Shown: piece after piece, positions 34,224 through 42,167 of the stretch
Numbering within the stretch: position 1 is the stretch's first letter
How the letters are laid out: every line of letters begins with the position of its first letter
Assembly: GCA_031551885.1 (NCBI GenBank)
Contig: JAVBMX010000024.1
Span: 1 to 64,000 of the forward strand
Length of the DNA stretch: 64,000 nucleotides
Direction: 5' to 3'
DNA from: Frigididesulfovibrio sp031551885
GTDB taxonomy: Bacteria > Desulfobacterota > Desulfovibrionia > Desulfovibrionales > Desulfovibrionaceae
The notes under the pieces: model-generated
What the model saw: the letters and a program-made list of their open reading frames with translations, nothing else
The model's database searches: none
What the model was told of the DNA's origin: nothing
Position numbers and translations under genes: made by a program

Positions 34224-35321
34224 ATGAGCACCGCCGACACCTCCCGCCCGGAAGAACAGCAACAACGCCGAGGCGGATTTTGGCGTCATCCCCTGTTGTG
34301 GATCATCATCGGCATGCTGCTGGGTCTGGCCGCCGCCGTCCTGCTCCTCTTCCTCCATCCCTGGAAGCAGGAAACGTCCAAAGCCGTCGTGACCGTCACG
34401 CTGCCCGACGAATTTCGAGACATCCAGCGCGCCCGGCTGCAAAGTTTGCAGTCCGAGCGGGATCGTCTCTTGGCTCTGCTGCGGGAAGACCCCTGCGCGC
34501 TGCCCGAGTTGCTCGGCCTGCCCCCTCAGAAAGCCCAACCCGACCCGTCATACGGCAAAGAGCAGACCCCGCCCCCCGGCGCGGGCATACCGCCCAAGAC
34601 GCCGACCGTTCCTTCGGGCAACGGCACGGTGCCGCAGACAAGCACCCCGGCTCCCCAGGCCGGACAGCCGCCCGCGACGGTCGCCGATCTCATGGACTCG
34701 GCCACGGTGTTTATCATTTCCATGCGGGGCGACGGGCTGGTCACCGGCTCAGGCTTTTTTGTAGCCCCCGGCGTCGTGGCCACCAACGCCCACGTGGTCG
34801 GAACCCCCACGGCCAAAGTGTTTGTCGGCAACAAGACCTTGGGGGGCATGCAACCCGCCCGGATCATCGCCCTCAGCAAAGATGAAAGCAGAGACTATGC
34901 CCTGCTGCGCATTTCCGACGAGGCGGCCGCCAAGGTTCCGGTGCTGCGCATCGCGCCTTCGGGCAAACGCACCGAACGGGTGAGCGCCTGGGGCTTTCCG
35001 GCTTTCATCACCAACTCGGATCCCAAGCTGAAGGCCCTGCTGGACGGCGACTCGGCTTCCACCCCGGAAGTGGTCTATTCCGAAGGCGTGATCAGCGTTG
35101 TTCTGGAGAAAAAACCGCCGTTCATCGTGCATACCGCGCCCCTTTCCCAGGGCAACAGCGGCGGCCCCCTGATCAACGAAAAAGGCGTCGTCGTGGGGAT
35201 CAACACCATGATCGCCATGGCCGTCAAAGATTCCTACAGCCAGTCGGGGGTCGCCCTGCCCGGCGAAGATCTGATCCGGTTCATGAAAGAAAACGGCATC
35301 AACGCCTCCCCGGCGGAGTGA
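34224..35321 (+). CDS. Membrane-anchored trypsin-like serine protease
   Basis: A 365-residue protein. A cytoplasmic N-terminus of about 20 residues is followed by one membrane span ('LLWIIIGMLLGLAAAVLLLFL', about 25-45), a helical and Pro-rich stalk (about 60-150), and an S1C/Deg-type protease domain outside the membrane. The catalytic triad is readable: His in 'VVATNAHVVG', Asp in 'ESRDYALLRI', Ser in 'QGNSGGPLINEKG'. No PDZ domain follows, so it is shorter than DegP/DegS. The ATG at 24 bases into the TM-bearing frame is chosen because the upstream frame spans the hairpin. It lies nine bases ahead of the first srfA-like gene, suggesting that it acts on or with those proteins. Confidence 0.85.
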   Translation: MSTADTSRPEEQQQRRGGFWRHPLLWIIIGMLLGLAAAVLLLFLHPWKQETSKAVVTVTLPDEFRDIQRARLQSLQSERDRLLALLREDPCALPELLGLPPQKAQPDPSYGKEQTPPPGAGIPPKTPTVPSGNGTVPQTSTPAPQAGQPPATVADLMDSATVFIISMRGDGLVTGSGFFVAPGVVATNAHVVGTPTAKVFVGNKTLGGMQPARIIALSKDESRDYALLRISDEAAAKVPVLRIAPSGKRTERVSAWGFPAFITNSDPKLKALLDGDSASTPEVVYSEGVISVVLEKKPPFIVHTAPLSQGNSGGPLINEKGVVVGINTMIAMAVKDSYSQSGVALPGEDLIRFMKENGINASPAE

Positions 35322-35330
35322 GGGTAGGCC

Positions 35331-36773
35331 ATGAGCACGCGCCATCTTGCCGTCACCTCCCGTAGCGACCTGGAGCCCCTGCGCTACCAAGGCATCGCCG
35401 CAACCGACGGCTACGCCCAGATCCGTTCGGCCGCCGCTTCCATCGGCCCCGAACACGCCTTGCTCTTTGCCGAACCCATGCATGACGCCTCCGGCGTTTC
35501 CACCGACTGGTACACCGAAGCCGAGGGCGACATCCGGCCCTTTGCCTCGCTTTCACCCGAAGAGCAGGAATGGACGCGCTCGCGCGTCGCCGATCTCGCC
35601 GGGGGAATCAAAAAACTGGCCGAGCAGCTCAAGTCCGGCACCGAAGGCCCCAAAGTCGTCCGGGGCAACGTGCTGGATCTGGCCCTGCGCTTTCCGGACG
35701 CCTCGCACATCTACCTGGTCGGCGCCCAGCCCGTGGTGACCTGCTGGGGTTCTGTTCCGGCCCACGCCGGAGTCGCCCCGGAAGACATGATTCGGGCCGG
35801 AGCCGCCCGCCCCGCCCCGGCACCCGCTCCCGCGCTCGAACCGGAAGTCGCGGTCGCTCCGGCGGCAGCCACGGTCGCGGCGGCCGCGACCGGCTTCGCC
35901 TGGTGGAAGGCCCTGCTGTATATTCTGCTCGGCCTGCTGCTTCTGGCCGGGTTGCTCTTTGCCGCGTTCATGCTCTTCGGTCCCAGCGGCTGCGCACCCG
36001 AGTACCTGCAAAAATACGCGCCCGGCTGCGCCGAGAAAAAACCTGAGACCACCAACGTGCAGGTGCCGCCGGAGATTCTCGCGGCCCTGAACGATGAGCG
36101 CAAACAAGAAGACGACCTGCGCAAAGAAATCGAGCAACTGCGCATCAAGCTGGTCGAACGCGCGGCCATGTGCGTGCGCGAAGAGCCGAAGCAGCCTGTG
36201 GTCGAAGAACCCAAGCCCGAGCCGGTCGTGGAGACCCCGCCGGTCGAGGAACCGCCCATGGTGGCCGATCTGCTGCCCAGCACGCCGGAGCCGCCCAAGG
36301 AAGAACCGAAACCCGAGCCGAAACCGGAACCCAAACCCAAGCCGGAACCCAAGCCGAAGCCGGAGCCCAAACCCGAGCCCAAGGCAGGCGAAGGCCTGAA
36401 GATTCCGGATCAGGCCAAGAAAGACAAAGATCTCAGCTTCCTTGAAGGCTGCTGGGATTCCGATTCCGGGCTGGTGGCCTCCACCACCGGCGAACCCATC
36501 GACGTGCGTTACTGCTTCAACAAAAGCGGGCAGGGCACACGCGAAATCACCACCAAGAGCGGCCGGCGTTGCGTCGGTCCGGTGCGGGCGCGGTTCGACT
36601 CTTCCGGCAAGCTGGTCATGGATGCCGACAGGGCCTCGTGCGCTCGGGGCGGCGGCTTCTACCCCCACGGGGTGGAGTGCACCCAAGGCTCCGGCAGCGA
36701 AGCCATGTGCTATGGCCAAGAACGTGGCGGCGAACGCAACCGTTGGAAAAACTCCTTCCGCCGCAGCAAATGA
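35331..36773 (+). CDS. SrfA-like membrane protein, tandem copy 1
   Basis: A 480-residue protein. Residues 1-160 form a conserved cytoplasmic domain ('LRYQGIAATDGYAQI', 'DWYTEAEGDIRPFASLSPEEQE', 'FPDASHIYLVGAQPVVTCWG') that I relate to SrfA of the enteric srfABC genes. A single membrane span lies near 194-216 ('ALLYILLGLLLLAGLLFAAFM'). Outside are a 'VPPEILAALNDERKQEDDLRKEIEQLRIKL' coiled coil, a 'PKPEPKPEPKPKPEPK' spacer, and a C-terminal domain of about 100 residues with six conserved Cys ('LEGCWDSDSG', 'RYCFNKSG', 'RCVGPVRARF', 'ECTQG', 'CYGQE'). The Cys pattern implies disulfides in the periplasm. Three paralogues follow. Confidence 0.72.
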   Translation: MSTRHLAVTSRSDLEPLRYQGIAATDGYAQIRSAAASIGPEHALLFAEPMHDASGVSTDWYTEAEGDIRPFASLSPEEQEWTRSRVADLAGGIKKLAEQLKSGTEGPKVVRGNVLDLALRFPDASHIYLVGAQPVVTCWGSVPAHAGVAPEDMIRAGAARPAPAPAPALEPEVAVAPAAATVAAAATGFAWWKALLYILLGLLLLAGLLFAAFMLFGPSGCAPEYLQKYAPGCAEKKPETTNVQVPPEILAALNDERKQEDDLRKEIEQLRIKLVERAAMCVREEPKQPVVEEPKPEPVVETPPVEEPPMVADLLPSTPEPPKEEPKPEPKPEPKPKPEPKPKPEPKPEPKAGEGLKIPDQAKKDKDLSFLEGCWDSDSGLVASTTGEPIDVRYCFNKSGQGTREITTKSGRRCVGPVRARFDSSGKLVMDADRASCARGGGFYPHGVECTQGSGSEAMCYGQERGGERNRWKNSFRRSK

Positions 36774-36844
36774 CGCGTTCGGAACGGCAACGCTTTCCCT
36801 GAAAATTGTTTGTGGAATGATATGTTCGACAAGATGAATAATGG

Positions 36845-36879
36845 TTGCGGGAGCGGGCTACGGCCGAACGCTCCCGCAA
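36845..36879 (+). other. Hairpin in the spacer between srfA-like copies 1 and 2
   Basis: TTGCGGGAGCG pairs perfectly with CGCTCCCGCAA across a 13-base loop, 38 bases before the next start codon. The same spacer also contains GTTTGTGGAATGAT, which recurs as GTTTATGGGATGAT before copy 3, so the spacers were duplicated with the genes. Confidence 0.5.
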
Positions 36880-36916
36880 AAGGAACGCCCCGGCGCTCCG
36901 AGAACCGGAGATGGGC

Positions 36917-38428
36917 ATGAGTATACGCCGAATTGCCGCCTCTTCCCGTAAAGAGCTGGAAGCGCTGCGTTATCAGGGCATAGCCACCACCGACGGCTAT
37001 GCCCAGATTTACGCGATCGCCGCGTCGCTCAGCCCCGAGCACGCCCTGCTTTTTGCCGAGCCCATGCACGACATCCCCGGCGGAACCACGGATTGGTACA
37101 CCTCTGCGACGGGCGACATCCGATCGTTCGCCGAACTTTCGCCCGCGGAGCAGGAATGGACGCGCTCCCGCACGGCCGAACTGGCGGGCGGAATCAATGC
37201 CCTGGCCGAACAGCTGAAAAACAGCAACGAAGGGCCCAAGGTCATCCGGGGCAATGTTCTGGCTTTGGCCCTGCGTTTTCCCGACGCCTCGCACATCTAT
37301 CTGGTCGGCTCCCAACCGGTGGTGACCTGCTGGGGCTTTGTCCCGGCCCAAGCCGGAGTCGCTCCGGAAGACATGATTCGGGCCGGAGCCGTCCGCCCCG
37401 CGCCGGCGGTCGCCGCCGCTGTTCCCGAGCCTGAGCCGGAAACCGAAAACGTTCCTGTGGTCATTCCTGTTGCGGCCACCGCGACCGGCTTCGCCTGGTG
37501 GAAGGCCCTGCTGTATATTGTGCTCGGTCTGCTGCTTTTGGCCGGGTTGATCCTTGGCGTTTTCCTGCTCTTCGGCCCGAACATGCCGGAGTACCTGCAA
37601 AAATACGCACCCGGCTGCGCCGAGAAAAAGCCTGAAACCACCAGTGTGCAGGTGCCGCCGGAAATTCTCGCGGCTCTGAGCGATGAGCGCAAACAGGAAG
37701 ACGACCTGCGCAGGGAAGTCGAGCAACTGCGCAGCAAGCTGGTGGAACGCGCGGCCCTGTGCGTGCGCGAAGCGCCCAAGCCGCCCGTGGTTGAAGAACC
37801 CAAGCCCGAGCCGGTGGTGGAGACCCCGCCTGCCCCGGAACCGCGAATCAAAGAGCCGCCGATGGTGGCCGACCTGCTGCCCAGCACACCCGAACCGCAG
37901 GAAGAACCGCCCATGGTGGCCGAACTGTTGCCCAGCACACCCGAGCCGCCCAAGGAAGAACCGAAGCCGCAGCCCAAGCCGGAACCAAAACCCAAGCCGG
38001 AGCCGAAGCCTGTTCCCAAGCCGACGTCCAAACCCCGGAAAGGCGAAGAGCTGAGCATTCCCGACGACGCCAAAAAGAACAACGACCTGAGCTTTTTGGA
38101 AGGGTGCTGGGACTCCGACAACGGTTTGGTCGACACCATCCGCAGAGAACCGGTTATCCTGCGCTACTGCTTCGACAAGAACGGCCGGGGTACGCGGGAG
38201 GAGCTGCTGAACTGGGGCGAACGGTGTGTTGGTCCGGCCCGCGCCCGCTTCGATGCATCGGGCAAACTGATTCTGAACGCGGACGGCGCTTCCTGCAATC
38301 AAAGCACCGGCACCTTTGGAGCGCAGTATGTGGAATGCACCCGAGGGGGCGACGACAAGGCCGACTGCTACGGCCAAGAGTTCGGCAGCGGGGACCGTTG
38401 GAAAAACCCTTTCCGCCGCAGCAAATAG
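36917..38428 (+). CDS. SrfA-like membrane protein, tandem copy 2
   Basis: A 503-residue paralogue of the preceding gene with the same plan: cytoplasmic domain ('LRYQGIATTDGYAQIYA', 'FPDASHIYLVGSQPVVTCWG'), one membrane span ('LLYIVLGLLLLAGLILGVFLL'), coiled coil, Pro-rich spacer and Cys-rich end ('LEGCWDSDNGLV', 'RYCFDKNGRGTREEL'). Its spacer differs: 'EPPMVADLLPSTPEP' is duplicated and the Pro-Lys run is shorter. The start MSIRRIAASSRKEL is set by homology and by CCGGAG eight bases ahead; the frame is open from 36845 through a hairpin. Confidence 0.72.
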   Translation: MSIRRIAASSRKELEALRYQGIATTDGYAQIYAIAASLSPEHALLFAEPMHDIPGGTTDWYTSATGDIRSFAELSPAEQEWTRSRTAELAGGINALAEQLKNSNEGPKVIRGNVLALALRFPDASHIYLVGSQPVVTCWGFVPAQAGVAPEDMIRAGAVRPAPAVAAAVPEPEPETENVPVVIPVAATATGFAWWKALLYIVLGLLLLAGLILGVFLLFGPNMPEYLQKYAPGCAEKKPETTSVQVPPEILAALSDERKQEDDLRREVEQLRSKLVERAALCVREAPKPPVVEEPKPEPVVETPPAPEPRIKEPPMVADLLPSTPEPQEEPPMVAELLPSTPEPPKEEPKPQPKPEPKPKPEPKPVPKPTSKPRKGEELSIPDDAKKNNDLSFLEGCWDSDNGLVDTIRREPVILRYCFDKNGRGTREELLNWGERCVGPARARFDASGKLILNADGASCNQSTGTFGAQYVECTRGGDDKADCYGQEFGSGDRWKNPFRRSK

Positions 38429-38576
38429 GGTCGGTTGTCGTGAAAGTGCTTTTCCCGAGAAATCGTTTATGGGATGATGCCCCCACCATGCCGCAAAAAA
38501 GATGCAGAAGTGGGCGGTTGCCAAACGCCCGCATGAAGACGACGTCCCCCGGACGTTCCCCCAACCGGAGACCCGC

Positions 38577-40043
38577 ATGAGCACACGCAGGCTTGCCGCG
38601 TCTTCCCGCAACGATCTGGAAGCGTTGCGTTACCAAGGCATAGCCGCCACCGACGGCTATGCCCAGATTCAGGCGATCGCGGCTTCGCTCAGCCCCGAAC
38701 ACGCTCTGCTCTTTGCCGAGCCCATGCATGACGCTTCCGGCGTAACCACGGACTGGTACACCGCGGCGACGGGCGACGTCCGATCTTTCTCGGCGCTTTC
38801 GCCCGCCGAGCAAGAATGGGTTCGGTCCCGCGTGGCCGAACTGGCCGGCGGCATCGGTACCTTGGCCGAGCAGCTGAAAAGCAGCAACGAAGGGCCCAAG
38901 GTCATCCGGGGCAATGTTCTGGCCTTGGCCCTGCGTTTTCCGGACGCCTCGCACATTTACTTGGTCGGCTCCCAACCGGTGGTGACCTGCTGGGGCTTTG
39001 TCCCGGCCCACACCGGAGTCGCCCCGGAAGATATGATTCGGGCCGGAGCCGCCCGTCCCGCGCCCGCTCGGCCGGCCCCCGAACCCGAGCCGACGGCCGC
39101 TCCTGCGGCGGCCACGGTCGCCGCCACCGCGACCGACTTCGCCTGGTGGAGGGCCCTGCTGTATATTTTGCTCGGCCTGCTGCTGTTGGCCGGGTTGCTT
39201 TGTGCGGCGTTTATGCTCTTCGGCCCCGGCGGCTGCGCGCCCGAGTACCTGCAAAAGTACGCGCCCGGCTGCGCCGAGAAAAAGCCTGAAACCGAAAGCG
39301 TGCAGGTGCCGCCGGAGATTCTCGCGGCCCTGAACGATGAGCGCAAACAAGAAGACGACCTGCGCAAGGAAATCGAACAACTGCGCATCAAACTGGTCGA
39401 GCGCGCGGCCATGTGCGTACGTGAAGAGCCCAAACCGCCCATGGTCGAAGAACCCAAGCCGGAACCGGTGGTGGAGACCCCGCCGGCCGAAGAGCCGCCC
39501 ATGGTGGCCGAGCTGCTGCCCAGCACGCCGGAACCGCCCAAGGAAGAACCGAAACCCGAGCCGAAACCGGAGCCAAAACCCAAGCCGGAGCCGAAACCCA
39601 AACCCGAGCCAAAACCTGAGCCGAAGCCGGAACCAAAGCCGGAGCCCAAGCCCCGCAAAGGCGAGGCAATGGTCATTCCCGACGACGCCAAGGCAAACAA
39701 CGATCTGAGCTTCCTGGAAGGCTGCTGGAAATCCGAAACCGGCATGACGGACAGAATCTACGGCGAACCCATTGACGTGCGCTACTGCTTCGACAAAAAT
39801 GGCAGGGGCACGCGGGAAGTCCTGATGGGTCGGGGCGATCGGTGCGTCGGCGCCGCCCGCGCCCGTTTCGACTCCTCCGGCAAATTGCGGTTCAACGCGG
39901 ACGGCGCTCCCTGCCAAAGAAGTCCCCGCTTTGTGCCGGAGCAGGTGGACTGCACTCAGGGCGCCGGCAACAAGGCCGACTGCTATGGGCAGGCGCTTGA
40001 AGGCGAACGCACCCGCTGGAAAAACCCCTTCCGCCGCGAGTAG
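38577..40043 (+). CDS. SrfA-like membrane protein, tandem copy 3
   Basis: A 488-residue paralogue, closest to copy 2 in the first 165 residues (by eye well over 80 percent identical) and to copy 1 after the membrane span ('GCAPEYLQKYAPGCAEKKPE', 'NDERKQEDDLRKEIEQLRIK'). It has the longest Pro-Lys-Glu spacer of the set. The Cys-rich end is complete ('LEGCWKSETGMTD', 'RYCFDKNGRGTREVL', 'RCVGAARARF', 'CYGQALEG'). The mosaic similarity suggests recombination among the copies. The start is set by homology and the CCGGAGA site; the open frame reaches back to 38502. Confidence 0.72.
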   Translation: MSTRRLAASSRNDLEALRYQGIAATDGYAQIQAIAASLSPEHALLFAEPMHDASGVTTDWYTAATGDVRSFSALSPAEQEWVRSRVAELAGGIGTLAEQLKSSNEGPKVIRGNVLALALRFPDASHIYLVGSQPVVTCWGFVPAHTGVAPEDMIRAGAARPAPARPAPEPEPTAAPAAATVAATATDFAWWRALLYILLGLLLLAGLLCAAFMLFGPGGCAPEYLQKYAPGCAEKKPETESVQVPPEILAALNDERKQEDDLRKEIEQLRIKLVERAAMCVREEPKPPMVEEPKPEPVVETPPAEEPPMVAELLPSTPEPPKEEPKPEPKPEPKPKPEPKPKPEPKPEPKPEPKPEPKPRKGEAMVIPDDAKANNDLSFLEGCWKSETGMTDRIYGEPIDVRYCFDKNGRGTREVLMGRGDRCVGAARARFDSSGKLRFNADGAPCQRSPRFVPEQVDCTQGAGNKADCYGQALEGERTRWKNPFRRE

Positions 40044-40188
40044 TCGGGATGAGACGAAAAGGGACCCCTTGCCGGAGTATTCGCGAAACGACATCTCCGT
40101 CAGGGTGTGGAATGAATGCAGAAGCAAACGGCCGGCGGGCATCTTCACCGAAAAGACGCTGTAACGCCCGCATCGGCCGGAGACAGGC

Positions 40189-42084
40189 ATGAGTACACGC
40201 CGGCTTGCCACTTCTTCCCGTAAGGCTTTCGAGGTCTTGCGTTATCAGGGTATCGCCGCCGCCGACGGCTATGCCCAGATCAGCGCGATCGCGACGTCTC
40301 TCGGCCCGGATCATGCCCTGCTGTTTGCCGAACCCGCGCACGACATCACCGGCGCGTCCACGGATTGGTACACCGCGGCCGAGGGCGACATCCGCCCCTT
40401 CGCCGACCTTTCGCCCGACGAACAGGAACGGACGCAGGCCCGTGTGGCCGAATTATCCGACGACATCCGCGAGCTGGCCGAGCAGCTGAAGAACAGCCAA
40501 GAGGGTTCCAAGGTCATCCGGGGCAACGTTCTGGCTCTGGCCCTGCGCTTTCCCGACGCGTCGCACATTTACCTAGTCGGTTCCCAGCCCGTGGTGACCT
40601 GCTGGGGGGCCGCCCCGGCGCACGCCGAAAGCGTTGTTCCCGCCGGCGGACTTCTTCTGGAATCCGCTCCCCTCGCGATGGTCGAACCCGCTCCGGAATC
40701 CACCCCCGAGGTTCCCGCATCCCAAAAAGGACGGACCTGGCTGAAGGTGTTGCTGCTCTTTTTCCTGTTCCTGCTGCTTTTGGCCCTGCTGCTCTTTGGC
40801 GCGTTCCTGCTTTTCGCCCCCAAAGAATATGCGCCGGAATACCTGCGCGACCATATGCCGGACTGGTTCACCCGCTGGACGCCGGAAGACGTGCACACGT
40901 ATGTGCCCGAAAGTCTGAAAAAATACCTGCCGGATGGGTTAACCGGCGACGCTTCCAAAGATCCTGAATCGGCCGAAACGCCGACCTCGCCTGATGAGCC
41001 CGCGCCCCCCCTTGACGACGGCAACAAGGAAGATGACCCGCAACGAGAGCTTGAACGGCTGACCCGCAGGCTGCTCGAACGCGCAAAAACGGGCGACCAG
41101 GAACCTGCCCCGTCGGTTCAGACCCCGCCGGGCGAAACGCCCAACCCCGCCCCCACCCATTTGGCCCCCGGAGAACGGCCGCCCCGGCCGACGCCGGTGG
41201 TGGTGCCGACCCCCTATGCGGAGCCGGAAGAGCCGAAGTCTCCGGCGACCGCTCCCGCCGAGACGCCGACGAAGCCCGCCCCGGAGGTTCCCGCTCCCGT
41301 GGAGACGCCCGCCCAACCGATGCCCACGGTTCCCGCGCCGGTCGAAACTCCGCCCCAGCCGGCCCCGGCCGTGCCGGGCCAACCGGCGCCCATGCTTCCG
41401 GTTCCCGCAGAGACACCGGAAAATCCCGCTCCGGCCGTTCCGGCTCCGGCCGAGACACCGGCGAAGCCCGCTCCGGTGGTGCCGAGTCCCGCCGAGACGC
41501 CGAGCACACCCGCTCCGATGGTCCCGAATATGGTACCGCCGCCTGGAGAGACGCCGACCCAGCCCACCCCGGCGGTTCCGGCTCCCGGCACGGAACCGGC
41601 CAAGCCCATGCCGGTGCTGATGGTGCCGGTTCCCATTGTGGTGCCCGCCCCCGCCGAGAAGCCGTTTCGGCCGGAACCCGCGCCGGGGGAACCGCCTTCG
41701 ATCGGGGACATGTTGCCCACCACCCCGGATCCACCGCCCGGAACCCTCCCGCCGGACCCGACGCCCATGCCGGGATCGGTCCCCCGGTCGAGCCTGGATG
41801 GAACCTTGTTTGCGCGCGAAGCCGGCGCGACGGGTTGCAGCGGCCTTGTGGCCGGCTCCCGAGTGGTCGGCTTCGGCGACCGCAACCGCGCCGGCGAGCC
41901 GTTCCAGATCGTTGCGGAAACACACGTCGCCCGATCCGCGTCGGCCGGAGATCTTCAGTATGCCCCGAGACGCTTCGAGCGCGCTTCGGTCCTCGGCGGC
42001 AAAGCGGACGGTTGTCCCGCGCCGGATGCCGTGACCCCTTTTTCACCGACCGGTCGGTTTTCCGCGCCGCGTCGCATTGTTTGA
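40189..42084 (+). CDS. SrfA-like membrane protein, divergent tandem copy 4
   Basis: A 631-residue member. The first 155 residues match the other copies ('LRYQGIAAADGYAQISAI', 'DWYTAAEGDIRPFADLSPDEQE', 'FPDASHIYLVGSQPVVTCWG') and a membrane span follows ('VLLLFFLFLLLLALLLFGAFLLF'). The outside part is different: a 'PEYLRDHMPDWFTRWTPEDVHTYV' segment, then about 230 residues of Pro/Ala repeats like 'VPAPAETPAKPAPVVPSP', and an end that lacks the six-Cys domain. That end has the sequence 'GCSGLVAGSRVVGFGDRN', which I do not recognise. GGCCGGAGAC precedes the ATG. It may have a separate role, such as a longer arm. Confidence 0.68.
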   Translation: MSTRRLATSSRKAFEVLRYQGIAAADGYAQISAIATSLGPDHALLFAEPAHDITGASTDWYTAAEGDIRPFADLSPDEQERTQARVAELSDDIRELAEQLKNSQEGSKVIRGNVLALALRFPDASHIYLVGSQPVVTCWGAAPAHAESVVPAGGLLLESAPLAMVEPAPESTPEVPASQKGRTWLKVLLLFFLFLLLLALLLFGAFLLFAPKEYAPEYLRDHMPDWFTRWTPEDVHTYVPESLKKYLPDGLTGDASKDPESAETPTSPDEPAPPLDDGNKEDDPQRELERLTRRLLERAKTGDQEPAPSVQTPPGETPNPAPTHLAPGERPPRPTPVVVPTPYAEPEEPKSPATAPAETPTKPAPEVPAPVETPAQPMPTVPAPVETPPQPAPAVPGQPAPMLPVPAETPENPAPAVPAPAETPAKPAPVVPSPAETPSTPAPMVPNMVPPPGETPTQPTPAVPAPGTEPAKPMPVLMVPVPIVVPAPAEKPFRPEPAPGEPPSIGDMLPTTPDPPPGTLPPDPTPMPGSVPRSSLDGTLFAREAGATGCSGLVAGSRVVGFGDRNRAGEPFQIVAETHVARSASAGDLQYAPRRFERASVLGGKADGCPAPDAVTPFSPTGRFSAPRRIV

Positions 42085-42167
42085 CGGTTGAGAGAGTCCG
42101 GCCGGGCCGATACGTGGCGGAACACCCCCGCATCCCCGGCCGAGAATGAAAAGGAATACTCGAGAAT

